Positions 1 to 11,259 are shown, counted from the first letter of the stretch. The stretch: 64,000 bases of DNA from Pyrenophora tritici-repentis (GCF_003171515.1 NC_089393.1:1178001-1242000); one strand, 5' to 3'. Program-made: numbers and translations. Notes: generated by a model from the letters alone, not told the origin.

Positions 1-350
1 ACAAGGCAGTATAATTGGAAAGAATGAGGATTTGCAAGTTCCATGGTCGATATAATCACGGATGTTGGTTGGCTTTGCACTAAGTGCGTAAAGGGAAATA
101 ACGATAACTAGGAATGCATTCTGTGTGGTTGTTCTGATCAATTGTCTTATCTCTAGGTTGCTATGAAGATATACGCGGGGTTAGTACGAGTCAGACCGAA
201 GTAGGACCGACGCGGCCCGTGATTAACATCTGTAATCCGACAACGGATAGCATATTAAACTGCAATATAATGACGAATGAGACATATGACACGTCAAAAG
301 CCGGCCGTCCTTTAATAATCATAATGTCGGATCACAGATATCAACGATAT

Positions 351-435
351 CTCAGCCACGCGATCGGCCGCACTGATCTCGGTCACGCGAGCAGGCGCAC
401 TAGCATCAGTCACGCGGACAGGCGCACTGATCGCG
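351..435. repeat. imperfect GC-rich minisatellite, about 3 units
   Basis: Three degenerate copies of a roughly 27-29 base unit follow one another, each carrying CACGCG, then GGCCGCAC or GGCGCAC, then TGATC or a relative. It is the only structure seen in the first 550 bases. The open frame across it is a by-product of the repeat. Confidence 0.5.
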
Positions 436-551
436 GCGTCCGAGCAGCGCTCAGACCAGACCTCCTATATCTAGCTCTTCTATAGTTCCCCTTCGCAAGA
501 CAATCAATCAGAACCATCACCGAACAGAATGCATGTAGGACATCACGATAC

Positions 552-996
552 TCACAAGCAGGGTGCTGGTATTTTCGTCGTACGACCACTTATAGAATTG
601 TAGACTACAATCTCTTCATCTGCACATGGCATGATGCTGTCAAATAGACCTAGCTGCACCCAGTCGATTTCCATTCTTTCAGATCCATGATAATGTATTC
701 GGTGGGAAATGAGATTTTGCGCCCCAAGCATCAGCAGCGGCGGCTGGTTCGTGGGCTCAAACACTTACGATTCCACTGGCCCATAATTTTATGTGCGGTT
801 TACTGAGGCGAGTACCAAAGAAGATCTTTTGATATAAGAGAAATATGTCGATGTCTTCCGGCAGGGAATCCAGCCTGGGCACACCAATGAGCGGATCATC
901 TGGATCAGAGCTGGCAAGAACATTGTGCCGCGTCGTCGTTGTGTAATATTCAAAGGTAGCGTCCGCCCATACAGTCCAAGTCTTGCACACAAACAC
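552..996 (-). other. possible coding fragment, unrecognised
   Basis: Two minus-strand open frames abut here with protein-like composition. The upstream frame is followed by a GTAAGTG donor-like site near 775, and the downstream one ends at a GTGAGT donor-like site near 557, as if these were internal exons of a gene. No family is recognised and no start or terminal exon could be placed, so this may be debris. Confidence 0.2.
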
Positions 997-1886
997 GATG
1001 CTGAGTCATTTCAAGAAGTTGATGTTATAATCCAGTGATCAAAATACATGGCTTGGACAATTTGTTCACTCCATAGTCGGGCCGATTGCCACGTACCGGT
1101 ACTTCTTGAGTCGGACCATACCCTGCCGATGCAAGCGAGGGCGCGCCCTGCAGGAGCCGGGGATAGCAGTCGCTAGTTCGGCCCCGCGCAGATTGAAATA
1201 CTTCGTACGGTGTACGCATCGGAGTTGTCACCAAGCCAAAGCGGTGTCCGCTGCATTGCCAAACTAGCGTCGTATTTACATACAGTACACCCTGACCGAG
1301 CCTAGTTAAACTCGGGTCCAAGACAGCCCTTTCCCTTCCCTCCGGCCGGTACTATGAGGATCTAGATACGGCTTTTCCCCAACACCGCAAACACGATAGC
1401 CCTCCCGAATGCCGTAACCCTCATGGTCGTACGTGGCTCTTTGAAATGTACAGCGATTATCCCGGATAGCTTTATTTGTTAGTAAACGATGCATGTAGCC
1501 GGATGTAACGATGGAATCTTAGCATGTGGAATAGAGACACATCAATGCAACATACCGATATGATTGGCGTTGTTTCAACGGAAGCGCATTTGGAGATCGT
1601 GACTCTCAACAATTAGCTTGGTAAATCGATGCTTGAGCCCATCACTTTCATTGCTAGTAAGGCCATTGATATATTGATGTCCGACGGCATAGACGCTTTA
1701 CCAACCCGTGGCCGGGTTCTTACGAACTACCGGATGCTTCGGTCGGAGATTCGCGCCCACGTTCGCTGAGGCCCCTCGTGGGACTTAGAACCGATGACCT
1801 GAAGCGTCTCTCTTATGCAGCTCCGCAAAGGAAGCGGCTAGAGTTTCTAGAAACATCTGTAGTGGGCGCGAAATGCGGTCTTATAG
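997..1886. other. no gene seen
   Basis: Only short overlapping frames without splice sites or recognisable motifs. Nothing supported. Confidence 0.5.
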
Positions 1887-2737
1887 CTATATCCAGAAGC
1901 CCATAGCGTATCTTTTGCGGAAATGCCAGCCACAGTTGTTGTTGATGTAAGCGAGGAGTCGTCTGCCTCCTTCTGATTCAGGCACTTGAGTTATTCGGAG
2001 CGAGGCATAATCACTTGGAAATGGTTCGTAGCTGATATTGTTGTGCTATAAACCGGAACAGCTTTGGTGTGCCGGGTCGGCAGGGTCAAATTGTGTTCCT
2101 GCTAAGATCTTCTTGTTCTCTTCAAATTTGATGTGCAAGATTTCAGAATCTGCGTCTGGAGTGGGTTAGACAGTATGGAGAGACGAGGTAGCTGGCTTGT
2201 CAGTAAAAATTCCTAGCCTTTGCACTATTGACTTCTACATGTCTTCAGTGAGCTCGTCTTGTTGACTAAAAAGCACGACGCCGTGACGCGAGAGTAATGT
2301 CATGATTAGCGACTAAGAAGGCCATCTAGGTAGTCATCGACAACCAGATGCGGTTGCCACATATCTGGAAGCTGACCTGTTATTGCCAACACGAAGCAGT
2401 TCGTCTTCGTTCGGATCCTCGAACTAGGATTTGAGGCTTGCGTCCGGCAACTCCGCCCCGATTGTTGATGTAACATTGAACTATCGAAACTTTTCCAACA
2501 TTCCAGTGGGACTCAATGTCACTCTTGTAAGAGCCATAGTCCATCAATCATCCGCGGCTCTCGATCAACATCAACAGGAATAGGCTTAATCTTAAGTCGA
2601 ATGAGCATCTGTCGTTCGTAGGGGTCTAAAGATGTTAAATAGTTGAGTTTCAATACTGTTGCCGACATATTCATCAAGTTAGTAAGGCGCTGGGTGACGT
2701 GGTCCATGTCCAATGAGATCGTATAGAGCCAAGCCAA
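1887..2737 (-). pseudogene. degenerate coding remnant, family unknown
   Basis: Reading the minus strand, 2737-2519 gives 72 residues and 2150-1887 gives about 87 residues of natural-looking protein (for example FEENKKILAGTQFDPADP and SYEPFPSDYASLRITQVPES). The second part is broken by an in-frame TAG at 2046-2048, and the part between is out of frame. This looks like one gene that has lost its frame. No family could be named. Confidence 0.35.
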
Positions 2738-3023
2738 TCAAGTGTTGTCGGCAGTACTACGGTCATTACTATGTAGGCACTCCTTGCTTGCAGCACTAGT
2801 CATCATGGGATGAGGCGGTCTAGGACAAACAGTTTGCGGTACTAACTGCACTACAGCCGCCGAGCCGTCGAGCCACGTCGATTGTGTGCAATATAAGCAC
2901 AACTGAAGCCCGTCATATTCGCGACGTGATCCTCTTATTCATCCTACTCCATCTGCCCTGCCGTCCATCACGTTTCTCTGTTTCCATTATTGTTATTGTT
3001 ATCATTAACATCAACACGCCGAC

Positions 3024-3451
3024 ATGTTTCAGACGATCAATATCGTGACCCCGGCTGAAGGAAGAGAGAAAAGGGTATAAAAATTCTCCTGTTCAACTTC
3101 TGAACCTGTGGCAGCTGACTTGATGTTATTATGCGTCTTCCAGGTTGGCGAAATGCTAGACGATCTCGTCTGTGAGGTTGAAACGCACGAGCCGAATGCG
3201 CTCTCGTTTCAAGTTGTTTGGGACAATGATGCAAAAGTGTATTATGTGATCGAGAAGTTCGTGAAATAACATCCATAGTTTATGCTAGAAAGACATTGAC
3301 GGTTCACAGATTCACCGATGAAGCAGCCTGGGCGTATCATCGCGACCAACCCTACACAGCAGAGCTGCGTCGCATATCGCAGGAAGAACATAACCTTGCC
3401 AAAAAGGTGGATGTGCGTTTTGTTAAAATTTTTGCGGAGTTTGCAAGATAG
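3024..3451 (+). CDS. ABM-domain (antibiotic biosynthesis monooxygenase-like) protein, 3 exons
   Basis: Exons 3024-3074, 3144-3256 and 3310-3451 give 101 residues. Intron 1 (3075-3143) has a GTATAA donor, a CTGAC branch and a CAG acceptor. Intron 2 (3257-3309) uses the fungal donor GTTCGT and a CAG acceptor. The protein begins MFQTINIVTPAEGREKR and contains the central EPNALSFQVVWDN and the helix DEAAWAYHRDQPY, the layout of small dimeric alpha-beta barrel ABM proteins (about 100 residues). Such proteins include cofactor-free quinone-forming monooxygenases of polyketide and terpene pathways and also general housekeeping proteins, so the substrate is unknown. A pyrimidine-rich leader precedes the ATG. 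It lies 140 bases upstream of a broken prenyltransferase gene on the same strand, which suggests a relic of a secondary-metabolite cluster. Confidence 0.75.
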
Positions 3452-3591
3452 ATGGCTGTAAGCAAGTGTGGGATTAAACGCACTTCTGTTGTATTGGTGT
3501 ACTCATGTGTACATTGTGCATCGAGTCCGTCGCACTGCAACCAGACGTTACTTCGAGCTGTACTGCCGACTCACAGCACGTGACGAGCAAG

Positions 3592-4512
3592 ATGGACGGC
3601 ATAGCACAGCCGTCTCTCACCCTATTAAAAGCCCCCTACCCAATCGACGCCGCGTGCTCATACATGGTATCACTACCCTCGAAAGGGGTCCGTTCCACAC
3701 TGATCTACGCGCTAAACCAATGGTTTCAGATCTCGAACCGGCACGTGAATCTAATCAAAGAGATCACAAGTATGCTGCACAACTCGTCATTCATTCTACA
3801 CGACATCCAAGACCAATCGCCTCTTCGCCGTGAAAAACCAGCTGCGCATACTATCTTTGGTACCGCGCAGTCCATCAATAGTTCCACATACCTTTTCGTT
3901 CGTGCCATGCAAATGGTCAGCGATAACTTCAACCGCGCAGTGCAACGATCTTTCCTAGAGATACTACAACGCATGCACATTGGCCAGAACTACGACCTGC
4001 ACTGGCGATTTCACCTCATCTGCCCCACCGAAGACGAATATTTCGAGATGGTCGATCAGAAAACTGGCTGCATGTTTGAGGTGCTTCTCCTGCTTATGGC
4101 GTCAAAATCACGACATGCCAAGGAACAAAGTTTCAGTTCATTCTTGCGCATCTTCGGACGCTACTTCCAGGTTCGAGATGATTACATGAATCTAACGTCC
4201 ACAGAATACACGTAGGGCAAAGGGTGCTGCGAAGACCTGGACGAGGGAAAGCTGTCGTATCTCCTGATTGAATGCCAGAGAATGGCACCAGCGTCGTTTG
4301 CGCAAATTGCGGCTATCTTCCGCAACAATCAAACTGATACCGTGCGGTTGTCGCCAGAGACGAAATCTTACATTATTTCCTTGTTTAAGGCATCGGGTGC
4401 GCTGGATGTTACGATTGACTTGATTACGGAGATGGAGAGGCAACTTATCAGTGAGGTTAAGCGGTTAGAGGGCCAAATGGGAGAGCCAAACTGCTTCAGA
4501 CTCTTAGCTTAA
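3592..4512 (+). pseudogene. geranylgeranyl diphosphate synthase-like polyprenyl synthetase with an internal stop
   Basis: The frame from ATG 3592 (an upstream in-frame ATG lies at 3505) covers a near full-length trans-prenyltransferase of about 306 codons, interrupted by TAG at 4213-4215. Before the stop are the substrate-binding stretch LPSKGVRSTL, the first Asp-rich region as HDIQDQSPLRREKP (the usual DDxxD has lost its first Asp), and the second Asp-rich motif FQVRDDYMNL. After the stop the same frame resumes with CEDLDEGK, normal for fungal GGPP synthases, so the stop replaces one codon and no intron is needed. GGPP synthases make the C20 precursor of diterpenes; extra copies usually serve diterpene or indole-diterpene clusters or form the C-terminal half of fusicoccadiene-type synthases. 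No terpene cyclase is present. The changed first metal motif and the stop both argue for a dead gene. Confidence 0.8.
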
Positions 4513-5004
4513 ACTCAAGCGTCTCATAAGCTTATGAACAATGACTTACTAAAACATCAATACAAATTATCTCCTCGTGAAGTAATAATAACGGCCAACA
4601 CCGGTATCACTGGCGATGAAAAAGTTCAATGAGCTTCGACAAATGAGAATACCGATACCATAATACTAAGCTTCATTATGCTAGCCCTGAAAATCTGAGC
4701 CGCACTAGCGGCTAACAGTGGATCTTCCACGCGTTATCATCACTCCACCCACCGCGTGAGGCGAGCGTGGCGCATCATCTTGATGTCGTCCGACGCAAAT
4801 TCTTGAAACAGCCGGGACAAGTCGGGGTGAACTAGAATTTTACTCGCCAAGGTGACGTTTTGTTGGCAAGACATGTATAAAATGGCGGTTGCGGCACCAG
4901 CACCGCTTCTCACCCTCAGCATTCACATCTACAGCAGATAAGCCGTCGCATACGTCATACCACACACAATCAAACTTCAAATCATCAATTGCAATATTAC
5001 TACC
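4513..5004. other. intergenic, promoter side of the next gene
   Basis: No gene supported. Apart from a TATA-like box at 4876-4882, nothing structured is seen. Confidence 0.5.
4876..4882 (+). promoter_or_regulatory. TATA-like box
   Basis: TATAAAA lies about 125 bases before the ATG at 5005 and is followed by a pyrimidine-rich, ATC-rich leader, a normal layout for a fungal promoter. Confidence 0.45.
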
Positions 5005-5263
5005 ATGCCTTCTTTCAAGGGTAAGATATGTTCTTTTTATAGTCACCACCATCAAATTAACGTAATATCTAGACTCCGTCTCTTCTACCCCAGCTTCCGC
5101 ATCGGGCGCACAAACACCTGCTTCCACAACCACACCTGCATCTACCCGCGAGACTCTGCACGCCGCATCAGCAGCCCTCGGCTTGACCTCGCAAGGGCTG
5201 GACCTTTGCCCACACTGCTTCCGCGAGATGTCGCATTGCAACGAGAGATTCGCTTTCGCCTAA
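5005..5263 (+). CDS. small hypothetical protein with C-terminal CPHC motif, 2 exons
   Basis: Exon 1 is 5005-5020; a 52-base intron (GTAAGA donor, TAG acceptor, 5021-5072) leads to exon 2, 5073-5263, giving 68 residues. The N-terminal half is Ser/Thr/Ala/Pro-rich and probably disordered. The C-terminus carries LDLCPHCFREMSHCN, three cysteines and two histidines that could bind zinc. No signal peptide or membrane segment is seen. The family is not recognised. The splice model is supported by the frame, the donor and acceptor, and a TATA box at the expected distance. Confidence 0.6.
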
Positions 5264-5948
5264 GCGTCATGAACGCTAGCGATTGATGCGCCGGGACGCG
5301 AAGGCGTAATCGGCTTTGTACAACAGTGAGATACCCTCATCGCGGGGAAAGGAAATTGGAGCAAAGGAAAAAAACTGGGTTTTGGTTAGGCATGGGTTAA
5401 AGGTTGGGCAATATAGGCGGCGTTGGTTTTGCATTTGTTTTTTCATGTATAGTGGCGGGCTGGTTCACTCCACTTTGAGGGCTCCGGCATATCGGAAATG
5501 TGCAATAATTGCATCACATCTCAATTCAATCATGTGGCCTACTCGCGGCGAAGTAATTCAGTGTGCGTGGCTCCAGATATGACTTGGGTATGATGTGGAG
5601 TCTGGGAAGGACATCGGGTGATTTTGGAAGCGGTAGCAAGGGTCTGGTGGCTATGATGTCATCGCGACCTAAGACTATCCTCTTTCCCCAAGCCTTTCGA
5701 GCACGACGCACCTTGACAGGTCCGGTCAACTCAGCATCCTTTGTGTCCATACCCTTCGACTGATATCCGGCTTCATGGCAGAGTCGGTGTGTAGACCTCG
5801 GGAGGAGATGCGCGCCACGGCGATTCCGCCGATAAGCGGTCCGATGACAGCCACCGTACCATAGTGCATTAGTCAGTGCAGGATGATAAAGACTTTTTGC
5901 CTCAACAGCATCAGACTTTCACACACATCTCTACGCCAAACCTCGAAG
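5264..5948. other. intergenic, no firm gene
   Basis: Short frames exist on both strands. A minus-strand stretch near 5860-5760 reads MHYGTVAVIGPLIGGIAVA, transporter-like in composition, but it cannot be extended into a gene. Confidence 0.4.
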
Positions 5949-7565
5949 ATGGCTGTCCTGCAAGAGGCCAACAGTGCCTCGCCAATTGAGGAAACGACGC
6001 CCCTTCTGCCACACGAAAATGAACCCAAACAAAGAGAAGGGAAGCGGGGCGTATCAGTCTTGTTTCGCGCTTTGCTCTGCGCTTTTCTCGTCTCGTTGAC
6101 CTTTGGCATTACTCAAGTTCCCATCCTCTATGCTTTCCGCCTCATGATGTGCGATGCGTTTTACGAGCATCATGAACCGGATCCCGACGTCGATGATATT
6201 TGCGCCAGGCGCGAGATCGAGGCTGGAGCTGCGCGCTCTTTTGCTGTTTTGGCCTCGTCGACTACGATTTTTGGTCTGGTGAATCTGCTTGTAGCTGGGT
6301 GGACGATTAAAAGGCTGGGCGTCAAGTTGGCGCTCATTATTCAGATTTTTTGGCCTGCGGTGCGTCTGCTGGTGCAGACTATCGGTATCATGCACGGCGG
6401 CAAGATTGGCATCTTGATTGTGCAGTCTTCCCAGATCATCACTGTCGTAGGTGGCCCGAATGGTTACGTCCTATGTCTCAATTCGCTGGTTGCCGATGTG
6501 GTCCAGCATGAAGCGCGGACTGGCTCATTGGGCCGCCTTCAGGGCTGCATGTACTTTGGCTCCGCAATTGGCTTTTTGGTTGGTGGTGTTGTAGGTGACT
6601 ACTTTGGTATTCTTGCGCCGTTCCGCATGACGCTGGCATTGTTCCTGCTATGCTGCTTATACGTTGCCTTGTCTCTACCTGCCATGCCTCCGCCCATAGA
6701 GGACGAGAACGCGAAGCCTCGCCAAAGCACCGGTATTGCGCGCTTCTTGGGCCCTCTTCGAATCTTTGCGCCGCAAAAATGGGTTCTACCAGACGGACGT
6801 ACATGCACTCAGACCGGAGCATTGACCCTAGGCATTGGCGTCTTCTTGGGTATCCTTGCGACAGGATATATACCAGTGCTACTCCAAATGTACGCAACTG
6901 CGGAATTTCATTTTGGTACCAGTGAGAATGGAGCATTGATCTTCCTATACTCGTCTTTGAGAGGTGGGTTTCTCTCCCTCGTCTTCCCGCGCATCATTGC
7001 TGCTGGGCGGAAATGGCTGGGTGACGGCGACAAAAAGAGGGAAGAGGAAGAAGAGCAAAGGGGGCCACTACTCGCAGTCCATGTCATACCGCCCACGCCC
7101 GCGACAACAGAGACTGTTGATCCCCTGGAGAATGAGGAACCGCCAAACCCAGAACCAACGAATGAACAAGAGACGTTTGCGTTTGACCTGTTCTACGCGC
7201 GTTTCAGTCTTTTGCTTGATGGGATCCTTACCGGCGTCGCCGTCTTTGTGTCGCAGGGATGGCAGATGTTTCTTGTCGCCGTATTGCTACCATGTGCTGC
7301 AGGTACGGGTGCAGCGTCAAAGGGATCGATCCTCCAGATGCTTCCAAACGCCGAGCGCGTCGACGCATTGGCTGGCATTACACTTGTTGAAAACATCGCA
7401 CGACTGTCGACCACTACAGTATTCGGATTGACATTTGCGGCGCTCGCTGAGATCGGGCAAAGTCATCTCACGTTCGTCTGCAACGCTGCTGTTGCATTGC
7501 TCGGCTTCGTGGTCTTGATTTTCACGCGCTTTCCGCCGAAAGGTAGTCATCGGGTGGGAGCCTAA
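5949..7565 (+). CDS. MFS transporter
   Basis: Single exon, 538 residues from the ATG at 5949 (MAVLQEANSASPIEET); an in-frame ATG at 5883 would add 22 residues without homology-like character, so the later start is preferred. About twelve hydrophobic segments are split by a long charged central loop (KKREEEEEQRG and a Pro/Glu-rich stretch), typical of a two-bundle major facilitator. The dileucine-like TTPLLPHE at the N-terminus resembles a vacuolar or endosomal sorting signal. The sequence suggests the fungal branch related to tetracycline/folate-type (SLC46-like) carriers, but the substrate cannot be read. No introns or disruptions are seen. Confidence 0.85.
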   Translation: MAVLQEANSASPIEETTPLLPHENEPKQREGKRGVSVLFRALLCAFLVSLTFGITQVPILYAFRLMMCDAFYEHHEPDPDVDDICARREIEAGAARSFAVLASSTTIFGLVNLLVAGWTIKRLGVKLALIIQIFWPAVRLLVQTIGIMHGGKIGILIVQSSQIITVVGGPNGYVLCLNSLVADVVQHEARTGSLGRLQGCMYFGSAIGFLVGGVVGDYFGILAPFRMTLALFLLCCLYVALSLPAMPPPIEDENAKPRQSTGIARFLGPLRIFAPQKWVLPDGRTCTQTGALTLGIGVFLGILATGYIPVLLQMYATAEFHFGTSENGALIFLYSSLRGGFLSLVFPRIIAAGRKWLGDGDKKREEEEEQRGPLLAVHVIPPTPATTETVDPLENEEPPNPEPTNEQETFAFDLFYARFSLLLDGILTGVAVFVSQGWQMFLVAVLLPCAAGTGAASKGSILQMLPNAERVDALAGITLVENIARLSTTTVFGLTFAALAEIGQSHLTFVCNAAVALLGFVVLIFTRFPPKGSHRVGA

Positions 7566-8121
7566 TGAATATAGCTCATCGCACTTCGGCCGACATTTAT
7601 CTTGGGTTAATTATTTTCACGTCCTACTCCGGTGTACGTTGTCTGCAGTTGTGACTCGACACACGAATCTCGGCTTATCGCTTAGGCGTGCCTACAGCGG
7701 CACGCGGACATATCCCCCCAGGTACAGCGTACGATGAACGTTTACACATCCCCATCAAATGCATGAGCGGCTGAAGCTTTTGAACAGTGGTGAAAACACT
7801 ATTTCGAGACATCCGTAAGCCAATTACACGGTTGTACTAAATAATCATTATCTGGCTGTCATCTGGCTAGGCTCATGTACAACGAGGGCGCGTCTACTTA
7901 TATCTGCTTACCGCCCCGCCAACACAAGGCTTGCCGAGCTTCTAGTTAAATCCAATCCTCCACAACCAGAGAACCGACCCAGATCATCTTGGCAGCTGCC
8001 TACTTGGGATGCAATAGCGAATACAGAAATGAAATAAATTAAGGCATTGCGACTCCAGTCGAGATTCCTCTGACGTTGAACATTTGCGATCATCGAGACC
8101 TTCTGTTTTCGCGCTACTGCC
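7566..8121. other. intergenic
   Basis: About 550 bases without a supported gene between two plus-strand genes. Confidence 0.5.
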
Positions 8122-8905
8122 ATGTTGAAGCTTTTTGTTGCATCGTTCTTATCGAGCGCAGTTCATGCGCAGTATAACCTCACATACATCAATTTGATGT
8201 ACCGTGCCGAACCTACACTCACATTCGTATCCTCCGATGCCACAGCGACTACCTACAAAAAAGTCTGCGATGCCGAAACGACGACTCCTACTCCGTCTTT
8301 GTCAATAAAATACATAGGTAAGTCCAAAAATGATGGCACGTTGTGGATCGCACCCCTGACTATGCCATCCAGCCCCTTCGTTGATAACAGCGGGCTACGA
8401 CAACGGCCGGTCTGTCGCCCTCTCATGTTACGCCACCGCACTACCAGCCAGCACCCCGCTTACCGCACCCTCCCCCTGCATTCCCTTCACCCTGTTCCAA
8501 GGCCCAGAGACCTGGGGCTTCCACCTCACAGACGCGGCATCCGGGGGGTTGACTAAGAACGGCGAGTGCACATGGACGGACGTATTTACTGAAGTCCCTA
8601 TAACTTGCGATGGGGATGCGCGCGGCGGAGACTACGGTTCCATTGTATATCCTAGTGGGCAGCCATCGGTGTGGTCGCAGAGCGATTTGAGAGCAACGGA
8701 AGAGTTGAAGTTTGCTGTGGCGACTGTTTTGGGTATGACGGCACCTGCATCTACCGCAATGCCGACGCGAACGGGGATGGGGGCTGAGGCTGGACTGAAA
8801 GCGACAGGGAGTGAGGGCGGGATGGCTGGTGGACCGCGTCCTACTGGCCTGGTGGCGATGGCTGGGGGTGCGGTTGCGGTTGGAATAGCAGCGTTTATGC
8901 TGTGA
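8122..8905 (+). CDS. secreted, probably GPI-anchored surface protein, 2 exons
   Basis: Exon 1 (8122-8317) encodes a signal peptide (MLKLFVASFLSSAVHA). The intron runs from GTAAGT at 8318 to AG at 8372, the first AG after a CTGAC branch; an alternative AG at 8390 keeps the same frame and removes six residues. Exon 2 is 8373-8905, giving 242 residues. The middle part contains conserved-looking cysteines and FTLFQGPETWGFHL; the end is Ser/Thr/Gly-rich and finishes in the hydrophobic tail GLVAMAGGAVAVGIAAFML with no following charge, the signature of a GPI attachment signal. Role in the wall or at the surface is inferred; the domain is not recognised. Confidence 0.7.
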
Positions 8906-9210
8906 TGAGATGTTTAGGCCATGGGGCATGAGCACTTGTGTATTCTTTACTATCTTTGACAGTATACCTATTAATACCGTTCCAACCGTATACAGTGGTG
9001 TAGGCTGCCGAAAGCAGCGAAAATGTCCATCTGCAGGGAGTTCACGGGAAAGAAGTATTGAGAAATTCACTTGTCAACGGTCTGGCGCAAGGGTATAGAC
9101 GTTTTTGTTTGAGATTTTGGCCACTCTCGATAGCAGCAAGTGTTCGGGAGAATCTCAACTGGAAAACTTCACTGCCAGATAGCGTGCTGGTCTAATCTTT
9201 CACATGCCAC
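8906..9210. other. intergenic, convergent gene ends
   Basis: Tail-to-tail spacer between the GPI protein gene and the symporter relic. Nothing else seen. Confidence 0.5.
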
Positions 9211-11259
9211 TTACTTCTTCCTGTCAATCTTCTCCGACTCCGAATACGGCGACGTACCAGCTTCCTCTTCTAGCCCCGGCGCAATACCTCCAACAATGTT
9301 CGTGTCATCTTTTCCAAGCAAGGTCTGAGGAGCATACTGCCTATTGCCCTCATCGCGACGTTCTGGTGGCACAAAAATGTTCAAGCTCTTAGGAATGATG
9401 AAGCCCACAAGAACAACTAAAACAATGAGATGAGCGACCATGAAAGCAAAGATCTGAAGTGGATCGCCGCGTGTGGCGTAAAAGGTGGGATAGGCGAAGC
9501 AGAAGATGATGGAGAGTACGGGCGCGGCAAAATAGCGCAAGATGGGTGCCCAGAAGACGGGGAGTCGCCATTGGTTACCGACGCATACTACGTAGTTGAG
9601 ATCGCGCGCTAGTTGGTTTCCCTGGAGGTTGTTAGTAGAAGCTCAATTGGATTTGCGGACGGATTGTTCTTACAAAGTACATTCCGACCCACCAGTCACG
9701 GTTCAGGAATTTGTTGCGGCCCCAGAAACGAGGCGCCGTGGAATTCGGTTCCTTCGCAATCAAAACTGAGATGATTGTGCCAGCAATGCAAACGCCGAAG
9801 CCAACATCAGCGCCAATCTTGTCGGAGACTGTGTACGTTACCAATAATTTGGGCACCGATGTAAGAGCACTAGTGGAGCCAGAATGAAGGTGCGCCGGCC
9901 TGACCGATGATATCGACGAAGCGGTAGAACGAAGTAGCGCAGACGCATTCGGTCCATACGACGAAGATGAGCGAGATGTTACTGATCCATGCATCGACTG
10001 CATTGGTAGCTTGGTAGCCAAATCCGGCCGAGTAGAACAGCGACAGCAAAGCCGAGATGATAGTGATTACCGTCGCGATACTTGAGTGCTTGAACTTCCA
10101 GCCCCAATGGGTATCGCACATGGATGTGATCATCGCATCCAGTGGCGCGAAAGACGAGGAAACACCAAGCAGAAAAAAGGTCAAGAAAAACAAGACAGCC
10201 AAGAAAGGTGCGCCGGGCATTTGCTAGATAGCGCTGGGAAGAGTGTAGAAGCCGAGCGTATACGTGCCCACGGCTTCTTGTTGGCTCTCAGGTGTCATAC
10301 CCAGGTTGCCAACGACACCAAAGACTGCAAAGGCAGCAAACGACTCGAAAAGAGCATTGGCGCTGCATATCATCATGACATACTCGACTGCATTGGCGAA
10401 CTTTGAGTTATAGGATGCATGGGCTGTGTAGCAGCCGAAACCCACACCCGTAGAGTAAAACACCTGACTGGTGGCCGCTTGCCCGATCTTGCCCGCGGCG
10501 AGCTCATCAGCATTAAATTCGCCAAAGTAAAGCTTGATTCCTCGGCCTGCATTCGGTAATGAAGCTCCACGCCCAACCAGGACAATAGTAAGAATGATGA
10601 GAAGGACGATGGTAATGTACACCACGCGGGCGGTGATGGCAATGCCCTTGTACAAACAGATCCACACGATGAACCACGAGAAAAGACACAAGCCGATTAG
10701 CTCACCGGAGACGTCTATCCCGGGATAAGACACATATTACAGTACTTTACTGCCGTCGTCGCTGTATACGGCAGCAATTGGGGGAACTTCATTGACCACA
10801 TGACTGAAATATGCCTGTGGATTTTCCGTCCGTGGGAAAGAAAGAGTCGGCTGATCGGAAAGAGTTTCGGAAATATACTATAACCCAGGAGAGGACTGAG
10901 ATGTAATAAATGGCTACAGCATAACCGACGCAGACCATGCCGAACCCGACTCCTGTAAAACGTCGGTCAAGACCGTTATATCCTATGACGCAGCCGCTAC
11001 GATAAGCCTGTCCTATGGCGACTTCTAGGATAAGCACTGGAATGGCGAGGAGGCAGATGGTCATAAGATAGGGTATGAACCACTGGATGCCGTTGTCGTT
11101 GAAGACCTGGGACGGAAAACGAAGCAGATTTCCAAATCCTATGGTTCCTCCCATTGAGGCCAGTACGTAGGGTGCTCGCGAGGGCCATTCTGCACGGCCA
11201 TCGGGCGCTATTCGAGGTGGAGGGAACACGGCCCGCATGGCTCGTCGAACGGCGTTCAT
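9211..11259 (-). pseudogene. SLC6-type sodium:neurotransmitter symporter, multiply inactivated
   Basis: Starting at 11259 the minus strand encodes a fungal SNF/SLC6 transporter: the family signature GTIGFGNLLRFPSQVF is in the first 60 residues, followed by hydrophobic segments such as LIGLCLFSWFIVWICLYKG and FLAVLFFLTFFLLG. The last intron (9622-9673, GTAAGA donor, TACTAAC branch) is intact, and the C-terminal tail ends at 9211. The body is broken in five places: a +1 shift near 10811-10817, TAA at 10737-10739, TAG at 10224-10226, TAG at 9870-9872, and a shift near 9836-9842. Reading continues in good family sequence after each break, so they are lesions rather than introns. At least one stop sits where the family has Gln, which fits C-to-T change at CpA. 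The family imports amino acids or related solutes; no product is expected here. Confidence 0.85.

Noticed and set aside
10737..10739. Short intron explaining the first symporter stop
   Set aside because: The only GT-AG pair around it spans 31 bases, too short for fungal splicing, and the segment encodes conserved family sequence.
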